Source of the DNA: Marinobacter sp. LV10R510-11A
GTDB lineage: Bacteria; Pseudomonadota; Gammaproteobacteria; Pseudomonadales; Oleiphilaceae
NCBI RefSeq assembly: GCF_900215155.1
Contig: NZ_LT907980.1
Location: 4,372,490-4,436,489 of the forward strand
Reading direction: 5' to 3'
Length of the DNA stretch: 64,000 nt
Under the pieces are notes generated by a model, which was not told the DNA's origin, did not search any database, and worked only from the letters and a program-made list of their open reading frames with translations. Positions 41,495-50,135 of this stretch are shown here, in pieces. The number at the start of each line of letters is the position of its first letter. The stretch's first letter is position 1. A program made the translations under genes and the position numbers.

Positions 41495-43323
41495 ATGCAA
41501 CTCAAGCCTCCCTATCGCTTGCGGGCGAGTGATTTACCGCTCATTGAATCTCCATATTTGGCCAGCCAGAAAGTTAAGCGCCTGTTAAATGCTCCATCAA
41601 CCAGCGCACGATTAGATACCAGCCAAACTGGCGGAATTCCTGGCCACTCTGACCCCCATGGCATGATTGCTCGTGTAGCCAGGGGAGAGCTGTTCCTCGT
41701 TTATGATTATCTTCAAGATACAGAGCTGCTTTTGCCACTGGTGACCTGGCAAGCTGATGATAGCTTTCCAGCCAGCGGCTACTGGCGGTTTAATGGAGAT
41801 TCTGCTTCACGCTTCAGTAGTATAAAAACCGCAGTAGATGCGCTGAACAATCATCAGCTAACGCCACGGAGTCTGTCTCTCGCTAGCGCTACTGGTCGTC
41901 TTGATTCGAATAATTTGGATATGGAAATCCGACGTCATGAAGCAGAACGGAAGAGACACGCTGAATCAGGTATCAGCCCAGGGCTGAATCTGCCACTTGG
42001 TGCCGGCGCCCATATTACGCCTTTGTCGTCATCTGCTGAGCCAGCCGCGTCTGCGCCACTAAATATCGTGGCAGGGCTTTTTTTAGATGGCACCCTGAAT
42101 AACGTTGATAATATTCAGGCTTATCGCAAACGAGTAGAGAATGAATGCTTGGTGCCTTTACATGGCCATCCAGAAAAACTGAAAGAGTGCCAAGCAAAGC
42201 TACGGTTAATGATGGGCGAAAGCTATGCGGGCGGGCCGACGAATGTGGTTAAATTATTCGACCTATATCAGGACGGAAATACTTCTGAAGGTACGAAAAA
42301 AACGATCACTCTCAAAGCTTATGAGCCAGGTTCCGGTACTGAAGCCGGGGCTTCGGACTCACTCGCGGGAGCGGCTACCGGTTTGGGTGATACCGGTGTG
42401 CCGGCACAGGTGAAAAGGCTTTTTTCGAAATTGGCTTTCCAGCTATTAGATTTGAGCGCAAACAGTGCCACCCGTGAGCTTACCATCGATCTTTTTGGCT
42501 TTAGCCGCGGGGCTGCAGCAGCCCGGCATGCCGCCAATGAAATACTGAAAGGCCCTGAAGGCACGCTGTACATTTCGTTGCTCGACACGAAAAGCGGGCA
42601 AATTTTGCGCTCAACAGTTTAAGAAGCACCAATGGAAGCCTGCCTTCCAACTTCAAGGAAATTACGCTGCCTGGCGCGCATTCCGATATTGGTGGCGGCT
42701 ATAATGACCTGCGAACAGAAAATGTATTACTGTATCCGACCTTGGATATTCGAGGCTCCAATGCAGGTTGGCCGCAACAGACTGTGGAATGGGATAATCT
42801 GAAAACTCTGAAGCAGCATATTGAAGTGAAAAACTGGATTGGTGATCACAGCTTACCGTTACCCGATGGAAGCTCCCCGGTTCTTGCCATAGAAGAGCGC
42901 CGCTCGGCGCACCCCTCACCGGACGGGAAGGTGACGCTGTCGCTGCGAATGATGCGGCAAATTAAAGGGGAGTATTCGCGAGTGGCGTTAAGGCTTATGC
43001 ATTCACTCGCTGAAGATGCAGGGCTCCCGTTAGGGGGTATTGACGAAGACGCAAGCGAACTGCATTTGCCAGCAGAGCTCAAGCCTATTTATGAGAGCCT
43101 TTTGGAACAAATCAAGGCTGGGAGTGACGCCCCATCTTTAGGCTCCGATCAAAGCGATCTAATACGGCAGCGTTATATACATCACTCCGATCATTACAAC
43201 TTGCTGGAGGGTCTCTCGTTTGATCAGGTCATCAAGTTTGAATTTCCGTTTGATAGCTTAGCTCCATTCCGGCCGGCTTCCTCCCGCGAACGCACAATTC
43301 ATTTCAATTTGAGCCCTGAGTAG
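41495..43323 (+). pseudogene. DUF2235 (Tle1-like) phospholipase, deleted and frameshifted
   Basis: The first frame (41495-42622) encodes a DUF2235 alpha/beta-hydrolase start with GLFLDGTLNNVDN and the nucleophile elbow FGFSRGAAAARHAA (GxSxG). A second frame, from about 42601 to 43323, supplies the rest: NFALNSLRSTNG, the catalytic Asp region LPGAHSDIGGGYND and the C-terminal domain. The segment that normally lies between (about 80 codons) is missing and the frame shifts, so the gene is inactivated. Relatives are type VI secretion lipase effectors. Confidence 0.8.
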
Positions 43324-43327
43324 CACC

Positions 43328-43921
43328 ATGCGTAATTTATCAATATTGGTTATTTTGTTACTAAGCGGGTGCAGCTCGTTTGCACAAGAAAAAGATGAAA
43401 GTATCGAGTGGCGCTTTCAATTGGCAACTCCGAAGCACTATAACGTTTGGGTGGAGCACTTGGAGTTTGAGCGGTCAGGGGTTCGTCACTGGTATCACCC
43501 AGCGGGCAGTATGGGTTGTTGTTGGAAGGGCCCCCAGGGGCCAAGAGGAGTTGCAGGTCGAATGGACCCGTTTCCGAATTATATTGGTATCCAGTGGTTT
43601 TCTTTCGCAGAGCAAAAGTTCTATCAACGGCTGATTTCGATCCCGGAGGAATGGCCTAGCCTCATGGAAGTTCCCGCCCTTTACGAGACCTCGTTAGGTG
43701 AGTTCGAAGCTCCGCGAGACACCCTTACTCTTGGCCTTGCTCCCGGCGGTGAAATCGTTGTCTGGATCATGAACCAAATCGGCAATGAAATAGAAATTGC
43801 TCGACTGCAGGCCAATGAAATTGAAGGCGAGGCCTTTCGCTATAAAACCCGCACGAAAGATTATTTGAATGAACATGGCGACTACCTAAAAGAGCACGGC
43901 ATTCCGCTGGATGGATGGTGA
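43328..43921 (+). CDS. DUF2931 family lipoprotein
   Basis: Predicted periplasmic lipoprotein of 197 residues with a lipobox (LLLSGCSS). The body (WRFQLATPKHYNVWVEHLEF, GSMGCCWKGP, WFSFAEQKFYQRL) matches DUF2931. Such genes commonly follow DUF2235 lipase genes, and an immunity or accessory role is often suspected; here it starts 4 bp after the broken lipase. It appears intact, another case where the potentially protective partner survives. Confidence 0.8.
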   Translation: MRNLSILVILLLSGCSSFAQEKDESIEWRFQLATPKHYNVWVEHLEFERSGVRHWYHPAGSMGCCWKGPQGPRGVAGRMDPFPNYIGIQWFSFAEQKFYQRLISIPEEWPSLMEVPALYETSLGEFEAPRDTLTLGLAPGGEIVVWIMNQIGNEIEIARLQANEIEGEAFRYKTRTKDYLNEHGDYLKEHGIPLDGW

Positions 43922-44014
43922 TGATTTTCAGAGAAACGTCGTTTTCGGAGCCGAAAATCTCCGGCTATGCATCTTGCCAAAAGTTGACTATTGGTAAACT
44001 TAAAGTAAACTCTA

Positions 44015-44272
44015 ATGTATAAACTGACTTATAAGAAATCTGCGCTCAAAGTAATGCGAAAGATGCCCAAACCCCAAGCACAAAAGTTGATGCACGAACT
44101 AGAAGTTTTCGCACAAGATCCGAGTGCCTACGAAGGAGACTTCAAACTCATGAAGGGGCAACCCTACTGGCGCTTAAGGCAAGGTAGCTACCGGGCAATT
44201 TGCAGTGTTGACCACGGGGAGTTGGTGGTTTTGGTACTGAAGGTGGGTTCAAGAGGAGACGTTTATAAATGA
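44015..44272 (+). CDS. RelE/ParE-type toxin
   Basis: Toxin of 85 residues with the RelE superfamily pattern: MYKLTYKKSALKVMRKMPKP, then KLMKGQPYWRLRQGSYRAIC and VLVLKVGSRGDVYK. It overlaps the following XRE antitoxin by 4 bp (ATGA). A TTGACT and a direct repeat (GTAAACT twice, 4 bp apart) lie just upstream and may be promoter and operator. Both genes are complete. Confidence 0.88.
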   Translation: MYKLTYKKSALKVMRKMPKPQAQKLMHELEVFAQDPSAYEGDFKLMKGQPYWRLRQGSYRAICSVDHGELVVLVLKVGSRGDVYK

Positions 44273-44649
44273 GTGCGCAAATCATTGAGCGTGAAGGTAA
44301 GCCAGAGTATGCGGTGCTGCCTTATGATGAATATCTGAACCTGTTGACGTTGGCGGAAAGTTCGCAGGATGCATCGGATGCCAGAGAAGCTATGGTTGAG
44401 CTCGCCAGCGATGAGGACGAAGTGATACCCGCTAACATTGTTGGCCGTTTGATTAGCGGCGACGATCACCCGCTGAGAGTCTGGCGGGAGTATCGCGAGT
44501 TTACGCAAGAAGCTTTGGGCCACGTCGCCGGCGTCGGCAAGTCCTATATCAGCCAGATTGAAGCAGGCAACAAGTCTGGCTCGGCCAAAGTACTGAAGGC
44601 GCTGGCGGGGGCTTTGCAGGTGGATATAGACGATTTGTTAGTGGAGTAA
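44269..44649 (+). CDS. XRE antitoxin with N-terminal toxin-binding part
   Basis: Antitoxin of 126 residues. The N-terminal half (EGKPEYAVLPYDEYLNLL) resembles a Phd-like binding segment. The C-terminal XRE domain is WREYREFTQEALGHVAGVGK followed by SYISQIEAGNKSGSAKVLKA. It is coupled to the RelE/ParE-type toxin by an ATGA overlap. Confidence 0.87.
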   Translation: MSAQIIEREGKPEYAVLPYDEYLNLLTLAESSQDASDAREAMVELASDEDEVIPANIVGRLISGDDHPLRVWREYREFTQEALGHVAGVGKSYISQIEAGNKSGSAKVLKALAGALQVDIDDLLVE

Positions 44650-44664
44650 ATTTTGATCATAGAT

Positions 44665-44754
44665 ATCCACCCCAAAATCACATCAAATCATGGACAGGCA
44701 CAGCCCACCATCCACCCCAAAATCACATCAAATCATGGACAGGCACAGCCCACC
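44665..44754 (+). repeat. Perfect tandem duplication of 45 bp containing the core repeat
   Basis: The unit (starting ATCCACCCCAAAATCACATC and ending CAGCCCACC) occurs twice without a gap and includes one core repeat each. The part CCACCCCAAAATCACT also appears beside mscS at 46406. Confidence 0.92.
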
Positions 44755-44794
44755 AAAAACCCGAGCAGAAATATCAAGGACTTAAGCTTTTACT

Positions 44795-45493
44795 ATGTAC
44801 CCAACTACTGATTTGCACTGGTCAATACCTCAAAACCGCGAAAAGGCATTAATGCTTGCGCAGCGGGGCGTGTCCGTTTTTGTTTACGACGCTGTTCGGC
44901 TTGAAGGGCTCAACTTTACGCTACCCGAAGTGCAAACGTTGATGCAGGGAATAACCGTTGGAGGACATCGGCTCAGTGATCAGCAAATTGCTACTAACCA
45001 GGCGGATGCGTGGAAGGAGCTGTTCCGGTTGATCAAAGGGCGGCAGTTTGAGTTAACGCAAGGCTGCGCCTGCAATTTGCACCGTATTGCCGGAAAGGAG
45101 GAGACGCTAGAGTGGGGCTGTTTTCGTTCAGGGGGTGTGCTTATCGCCGGAACCGATTATGAGCCGCCCCAGGCAAATCAGCTTGTTGACCTTTATGCGG
45201 ATATGGTCGACAAGCTCACAAGCTTCGAAGATGTATACGATCAGGCTATTCATCTGTTTCTTACCATGGCTCGCTGTCAGTTTTTTTTCGATGTTAACAA
45301 GCGCATGGGGCGATTTATGATGAATGGCCACCTTCTCAACCATGGATACCCAGCTATCAATGTTCCGGCATCGCGCCAGCTTGAGTTTAATGAGCTGCTG
45401 CTAGAGTTCTACAGTTCCGGTGACCAAGCAAAAATGAACCGATTTGTGCGTAGTTGCATGGATGAACGGGTTGTTCGGATTATGAAGGAGTAA
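44795..45493 (+). CDS. Fic-like protein with degenerate active-site motif
   Basis: Fic-fold protein of 232 residues, without an obvious antitoxin gene. The Fic motif appears as RCQFFFDVNKRMGRFMMNG, in which the expected catalytic His is Gln and the following Pro/Gly positions are changed; Asp-x-Asn-Lys-Arg and the later Arg are kept. AMPylation by the standard mechanism is therefore doubtful, although the gene looks full-length and maintained. A fragment of the same gene is at 40866-41034. It is preceded by two tandem core repeats. Confidence 0.78.
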   Translation: MYPTTDLHWSIPQNREKALMLAQRGVSVFVYDAVRLEGLNFTLPEVQTLMQGITVGGHRLSDQQIATNQADAWKELFRLIKGRQFELTQGCACNLHRIAGKEETLEWGCFRSGGVLIAGTDYEPPQANQLVDLYADMVDKLTSFEDVYDQAIHLFLTMARCQFFFDVNKRMGRFMMNGHLLNHGYPAINVPASRQLEFNELLLEFYSSGDQAKMNRFVRSCMDERVVRIMKE

Positions 45494-45601
45494 CCCGCCC
45501 CTCTGTCAACGTATGCAGCGTCAACTATCTTGTCCGGACCGGCCAAGTTAATTGTCGCGCTATACGCAATAGTCAATGTGTCTAGTAAAGTTATAACAAT
45601 G

Positions 45602-45630
45602 TTGACACATAAGCGGTAGTAAAGTAATAT
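45602..45630 (+). promoter_or_regulatory. Consensus-like sigma-70 promoter of mazEF
   Basis: TTGACA (45602-45607) and TAATAT (45625-45630) are spaced by exactly 17 bp and lie about 50 bp upstream of the mazE start. Confidence 0.75.
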
Positions 45631-45680
45631 TAGTAAGCTCAAATTGCAAAAACATCTTTGTCTATTGAATGAGCATTATT

Positions 45681-45938
45681 ATGAAGACGAGTATTAGAAA
45701 AATCGGTAACAGCGCTGGCGCAATATTGCCTGCACCGTTGTTGAAGAAATTGCGCCTCCGTTTAGGCGATGACATTTCCATCAGAGAAGAGGGAATGCGC
45801 ATTATCATTGAGCCTGCAAAGACTCGACGGAAGTACAAACTTCAAGACCTGGTCGCACAGTGTAGCCCCAACGCACCGTTAGCAAACGACCTCCAAGCTT
45901 GGGAAAATGCACCGTTGGCCGGGGAGGAAATGATATGA
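45681..45938 (+). CDS. mazE: MazE-type antitoxin
   Basis: Antitoxin of 85 residues with an AbrB/MazE DNA-binding N terminus (KTSIRKIGNSAGAILPAPLL, LRLGDDISIREEGMRIII). The C-terminal acidic tail (NDLQAWENAPLAGEEMI) is typical for MazF binding. The start at 45681 is preferred over an ATG 12 bp upstream by family alignment. It precedes mazF by 24 bp. Confidence 0.9.
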   Translation: MKTSIRKIGNSAGAILPAPLLKKLRLRLGDDISIREEGMRIIIEPAKTRRKYKLQDLVAQCSPNAPLANDLQAWENAPLAGEEMI

Positions 45939-45962
45939 CTTAAACAACTGAAGGAATGATTT

Positions 45963-46316
45963 ATGCCACCAAAACGAACATTTGATCAGGGTGATATTAT
46001 TTGGGTTTCCCTGAATCCAACCCTCGGAACAGAAATGCAAGGTGATTCACGTCCCTGCCTCGTCCTCTCCCGTAAAGAATTCAATCGTCTCGGCAAAGCC
46101 TTGATCGCCCCCATTACTCAAGGCGGGGCTTATGAAAGAGATCTTGGCTTTGCAGTGCCTCTTTCAGGCACCAAAACCCAAGGTGCCGTTATTGTGAGTC
46201 AGGCACGGACACTGGATCTTCGGGCACGTAGTGCCAAATTCCAAGAAAAAGCGCCTCCAGAAGTCATCGCCGATGCGATAGCTCGCTTCGCAGCCATTAT
46301 CGATCCCGACGACTAG
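45963..46316 (+). CDS. mazF: MazF/ChpB-type endoribonuclease toxin
   Basis: PemK/MazF-family mRNA interferase of 117 residues. FDQGDIIWVSLNPTLGTEMQ, GDSRPCLVLSRKEFN, LIAPITQGGAYERDLGF and VIVSQARTLDLRAR are family signatures. A GAAGGA site precedes the ATG. The module is intact and is the last cassette of the array; the final core repeat begins 18 bp after its stop. Confidence 0.92.
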   Translation: MPPKRTFDQGDIIWVSLNPTLGTEMQGDSRPCLVLSRKEFNRLGKALIAPITQGGAYERDLGFAVPLSGTKTQGAVIVSQARTLDLRARSAKFQEKAPPEVIADAIARFAAIIDPDD

Positions 46317-46414
46317 ACAACCAGGTTATAAGTGATCATGGACAGGCACAGCCCGTCTCGGTGGCCCGTTACCCAGGCCCTGTTCAGCGAGTGTGATGGG
46401 CAGCCACCCCAAAA

Positions 46415-48616
46415 TCACTCCCCGTCAGCCCCCCGCCCCTCAATCAACGGCGACCGACCACCCCCTTCCGCATCCATCTGCACACTAATCCTCGGCGCCG
46501 CCACATCTATATATCGCTCTTCCATGTTGCGCTTCAGCAGCAGATTGAAAGCCCTCGACACATCCCACTGAAACTCCGGCTTCGTCCGCATGCGCATGCG
46601 CAATACTGGGCAGCCTTCCTCAAATGAGTGAATGCCCTGCATTTCCAGAGGCGACCAAATCAGCCACCGCATATCCGGCAATGTACGCAGCTCCTCAGCT
46701 GTCTCCATCATCAGAAGAATGGCATCATCAATGGGCAATTCACGGGGAATCCGAATCTTGAGTAGAGCGATACCAAACTGGCGCGACATGTTGTGAATGG
46801 AGCTGATTTTGCTGAAAGTGATGTGATGAACAACCCCCTCAAGATCCCTCAGGCGCACGGTGCGCAAGTTGAACCCCTCCACCGTTCCCATGAAAGTGTT
46901 GATCTCCACAAAATCGCCGACCGACATGGAGTCTTCAACCACAATAAACAGTCCAGTAATCAAATCCTGAACCAGCGTCTGAGCGCCAAAACCTACAGCC
47001 AGGCCGATAATACCTGCACCTGCCAGCAGCGGCGTTACATCGATACCTAAGGTTGACAAGCCGGCCAGCGTGGCAACGATCAAAATCGTTATCAGTAGGG
47101 TGTTCCGGGCAATGGGCAGAATGGTCTGGGCTCTTGCCGGGTTGATCCTTTTCTTGCGATCTCCGCCGTGCATCGCCCGGTCCAGGAGCTCATCTGCAAA
47201 TATCCAAGTCAGGTTGGCAATCAAGCCTGTAAGAGTCACGCCGATTAGGCTGCCCGCCAGGGCGATGCTGATCGGCTGATTATCTCCCAGTCCCAATAGG
47301 GACAAATCCCATATCTGCAATATCAATTCAAAAAATACTAGCCACGCGGCTGTCTGTATCAATCGGTAGCCGAATCGCACCAGCCTGCGGCTAAACTTGC
47401 TAAGAGCCTGGTGGCTTGGGCGGCTCTCTTGAATGCCAATCAGCCCCTGCAGGGCAAGGGTCAGCGCAAGCAGCAAAGCGCAGATCATGGCCTTGCCCAG
47501 GGCAGCGTCGGCCTCTCCGCCATTAACAAACACCGCGGCCACAGATGCACTGATGGCCAATAGCAACGGGATATGCCAAAGCCGGGCCAGCAGCGCGGTC
47601 ACTTCCCGCCATACGCCTTGGTTCGCCCGCTGTTTGTAGGGTCGGTTGCGAATCAGGTGAGTGACTGGGCGCCGGTTTCGAACAATCAGGAAAAAGCTCA
47701 GAAGAGCGGCGACTACGCTAAAGACCAGCGCCAGCGCACTGGCCAGCTCCGGGCCCAGCTGCGAGGTGAGTTCGGTGGTGCCCAGAGCGTCCTCAAGGGC
47801 GAAAAGTACCCCGATAATGAACAGGGGCAGCAGCATTCGCCGGCGCAGAATCAAAACGGCAGTCCGGCGGTGGCCGCTGGAAAAAATAGAAATCATCACA
47901 TCAAACAGTGACGTCAGCGCTCGGGCGCTCAGGGCCGCGTAAGCCAGAATCAGTATGGTGGTTTGCGCACCTTCCGACATGCCAAACGTGGGTAGCCCCG
48001 CCAGTAGAGCGGTAAAGGTAATCAGCCAAGGCAAAATCCGCCGTACAAAGTGAGCTACCAACAACCATGGCCCAGGTTGCCGTGGCATTTGCAGTGGCCA
48101 GCCCCTCCATGCAAAAAACAGGCGTGCCAAACGAGTGAGGCCATAGACTGCAGCCATCCAAGCGATAAGCCCGGCGGTGGTCTCCGCGAGCACCCGAAAC
48201 GATGCGCTGGCGAGCAGCTTTCCCGCCGCACTATAGGCATTGCGGAAATGCGTTTTCCACATACCCAGCGGGGTGCCTGCAGCGCTGTCTGCGTTGGCCG
48301 TCTCATCAAAGAAAACCGCCAGGGCGCCCAGCAACCCCTCGCCACCGGAAGCCTTTTGTGCCGCTTTTGAGGACTCTGCCTGCAGCCCCTGCTGAATGGA
48401 CTTGAGTTGTTTTACCAGGGATTCCCGGCTCTCGTCGTCTTGCAGGGCCTGAATGGTTATCTCAAGAGACGCGCCAAGCTCCTCTGGAGAAGCTTCCTCT
48501 TTCTCTGACTCCCCGGAAAACCCGGGTATGCCGGGTAGGGATAAGGGCTGGCCTTGGGCAGTGCCAACGGCTGAAAACAGCAAGGCAAAGCCAAAAAGCA
48601 GTGCGATTAACCTCAA
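46415..48616 (-). CDS. YbiO-like MscS family mechanosensitive channel
   Basis: Large MscS-family channel of 733 residues, similar in size and plan to E. coli YbiO. A signal peptide (ending GTAQGQ) and a Gln/Glu-rich periplasmic helical region precede about ten membrane segments. The pore-lining helix and beta domain are in LLAGAGIIGLAVGFGAQTLV, QDLITGLFIVVEDSMSVGDF and VEGFNLRTVRLRD. Its stop is 63 bp from the last core repeat, so it forms the right border of the array. It overlaps the upstream hydrolase gene by 4 bp. Confidence 0.9.
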   Translation of the reverse strand: MRLIALLFGFALLFSAVGTAQGQPLSLPGIPGFSGESEKEEASPEELGASLEITIQALQDDESRESLVKQLKSIQQGLQAESSKAAQKASGGEGLLGALAVFFDETANADSAAGTPLGMWKTHFRNAYSAAGKLLASASFRVLAETTAGLIAWMAAVYGLTRLARLFFAWRGWPLQMPRQPGPWLLVAHFVRRILPWLITFTALLAGLPTFGMSEGAQTTILILAYAALSARALTSLFDVMISIFSSGHRRTAVLILRRRMLLPLFIIGVLFALEDALGTTELTSQLGPELASALALVFSVVAALLSFFLIVRNRRPVTHLIRNRPYKQRANQGVWREVTALLARLWHIPLLLAISASVAAVFVNGGEADAALGKAMICALLLALTLALQGLIGIQESRPSHQALSKFSRRLVRFGYRLIQTAAWLVFFELILQIWDLSLLGLGDNQPISIALAGSLIGVTLTGLIANLTWIFADELLDRAMHGGDRKKRINPARAQTILPIARNTLLITILIVATLAGLSTLGIDVTPLLAGAGIIGLAVGFGAQTLVQDLITGLFIVVEDSMSVGDFVEINTFMGTVEGFNLRTVRLRDLEGVVHHITFSKISSIHNMSRQFGIALLKIRIPRELPIDDAILLMMETAEELRTLPDMRWLIWSPLEMQGIHSFEEGCPVLRMRMRTKPEFQWDVSRAFNLLLKRNMEERYIDVAAPRISVQMDAEGGGRSPLIEGRGADGE

Positions 48617-49974
48617 ATCTCAACCTCTTCAAACAAATCCGGCACCTGTGCGTCCCAACCAAACTTCTCGTTGATCCGCTTGCGCATTATGTCACTGGCC
48701 AGCGTCTCGCCGTGGGTAACATACACTTTCTCCGGCGCAAGCGCTCCCTGCTCAAGCCACTGCAGCAACTCATTATAGTCACCGTGGGCGGAGAGCGAGC
48801 TCATATTGTGGATCTCGGCTTCAACCGGCCAGTAGTCTCCGTGAATTTTCACAGACTCTACGCCTGCCACTAGCCGGTCGCCCCGGGTGCCCGGTGCCTG
48901 AAAGCCAGCAAACACCACGCTGTTCCTATGGTTTGGCAGCAGGGTTTTCAAATGGTGCAGAACCCGGCCACCGGTGGCCATGCCACTGGCAGAGACAATC
49001 ACGCAGGGCGTGCGCACGGAATCCAGTTTGATAGATTCATCCACGGTGCGAACGAATTCGGTATGGCTGTCGATCACTTCGCACTGGCTGGCGCTCAGCT
49101 TGTGCTCTTTATGATGCTTACAAAAAATCTCTGTGGCTTTGATGGCCATGGGGCTGTTCAGGTATACCGGCAGCTTGGGAATGCGCCCCTCGTTCATGAT
49201 CTTGTGAATCACATAAAGCAGCATCTGGGCGCGGCCAACCGCAAAAGCCGGAATCAACACAATGCCGCCACGGCCCGCAGTGCGGGTGATGATGTCTGCC
49301 AGTTCGGTTTCCGGATCGGTACCCTCGTGTTCTCTGTCGCCGTAGGTGGATTCACACACCAGCACATCGGCTTTTTTGATGGGCTCCGGTGCGCGCATGA
49401 TCAAATCATTCTGCCGGCCCACATCACCACTGAACACAACCGTGCGGTCATCGGCCTTATGGTGAACGTGCACGCAGGCAGAGCCCAGAATATGCCCGGC
49501 AGGCGTAAAGGTCACTTCAAAGCCTTTCACCGGCTCAAAGGTTTCGTGGTAGTGCAGGGGCTCAAAGTGCTCCAAGGCTTCCCAAGCATCCTTCACGCCG
49601 AACAGGGGCTCTGGGTGTTCGTGTTTCGAGAACTTCTTGCGATAAGCGTACCTGGCATCTTCTTCCTGCAGGTGGCCTGCATCCGGAAGCAGCACCTTAC
49701 ACAAATCGTAGGTGCCCTGGGTGCAGTAAATCTTGCCTTTAAAGCCGTTTTTCACCAGCGCTGGCAAGTAGCCGGTGTGGTCTATGTGAGCGTGGGTAAG
49801 AACCACCGCATCAATGGTGCTGGGGTCCACAGGAAACTCCGCCCAGTTCCTACGGCGTAACGTTTTAACGCCCTGGTACATGCCGCAATCAACCAATACG
49901 CGGTGTTTGTCATCGGATAACAGGTAACGCGAGCCGGTTACCGTGCCAGTGCCGCCGAGGAAGCGAAGTTTCAT
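48613..49974 (-). CDS. MBL-fold beta-CASP metallo-hydrolase (YSH1-like)
   Basis: Predicted RNA-processing metallo-beta-lactamase of 453 residues. The metal motif THAHIDHTG and downstream FTPAGHILGS, FSGDVGRQ and the beta-CASP part (VSASGMATGGRVLHHLK, GYQA-like GFQAPGTRG, SAHGDY) are present. Start ATG at 49974. In many gammaproteobacteria this gene accompanies other housekeeping genes; here it forms a two-gene unit with the mscS gene (4-bp overlap). Confidence 0.9.
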   Translation of the reverse strand: MKLRFLGGTGTVTGSRYLLSDDKHRVLVDCGMYQGVKTLRRRNWAEFPVDPSTIDAVVLTHAHIDHTGYLPALVKNGFKGKIYCTQGTYDLCKVLLPDAGHLQEEDARYAYRKKFSKHEHPEPLFGVKDAWEALEHFEPLHYHETFEPVKGFEVTFTPAGHILGSACVHVHHKADDRTVVFSGDVGRQNDLIMRAPEPIKKADVLVCESTYGDREHEGTDPETELADIITRTAGRGGIVLIPAFAVGRAQMLLYVIHKIMNEGRIPKLPVYLNSPMAIKATEIFCKHHKEHKLSASQCEVIDSHTEFVRTVDESIKLDSVRTPCVIVSASGMATGGRVLHHLKTLLPNHRNSVVFAGFQAPGTRGDRLVAGVESVKIHGDYWPVEAEIHNMSSLSAHGDYNELLQWLEQGALAPEKVYVTHGETLASDIMRKRINEKFGWDAQVPDLFEEVEI

Positions 49975-50135
49975 ACACAAAACACCTTTTGAGTGATTGG
50001 GTTAGAGGGCGTCAGAGCGCGCCTGAAAAGGATTCACTCAGATTGCCTGAAAGCGGCACCACAAAAAAGGCTAAATGCGGTCTGCCCCTCTTATTTGATA
50101 CAATGCAGGGATTCACGAAAAGCAGGACGCAAAGC

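Larger units (their letters stand above)
21475..46352 (+). repeat. Array of ~45 same-strand core repeats separating toxin-antitoxin cassettes
   Basis: The core is (A)ATCATGGACAGGCACAGC; ATGGACAGGCAC is its most constant part. Copies lie at about 21475, 21503, 21569, 21689, 21711, 21749, 21790, 21813, 21894, 22069, 22110, 22134, 22160, 22256, 22316, 23060, 23848, 23929, 23953, 23997, 24061, 24739, 25181, 25948, 27213, 27474, 29097, 29880, 30130, 31619, 32366, 35461, 36578, 38109, 38134, 38687, 38788, 39713, 40842, 41433, 44687, 44732 and 46335, plus partial ones (22297, 27366, 38158). All are on the + strand. None was seen outside this interval. The sequence is conserved up to GGCAC(AGC) and then usually diverges, so this edge looks like the joining point of cassettes. 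Confidence 0.93.

Noticed and set aside
41495..43323. Programmed frameshift in the DUF2235 gene
   Set aside because: There is no slippery sequence at the joint and about 80 codons of the family are missing, so a deletion explains the two frames better.
21475..46352. CRISPR array
   Set aside because: The core recurs with intervals of about 20 bp to 3 kb holding complete genes, spacers are not uniform, and no cas gene is present.
21475..46352. Classical chromosomal integron
   Set aside because: No integron integrase gene is visible, and the repeats lack the RYYYAAC/GTTRRRY ends of attC sites; single GTTTAAC-like stretches (for example 32389) are part of a hipA 3' end.
48928..49860. Long plus-strand open frame opposite the metallo-hydrolase
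   Set aside because: The minus-strand gene has complete catalytic motifs; the plus frame is its antisense shadow and has no recognisable domain.
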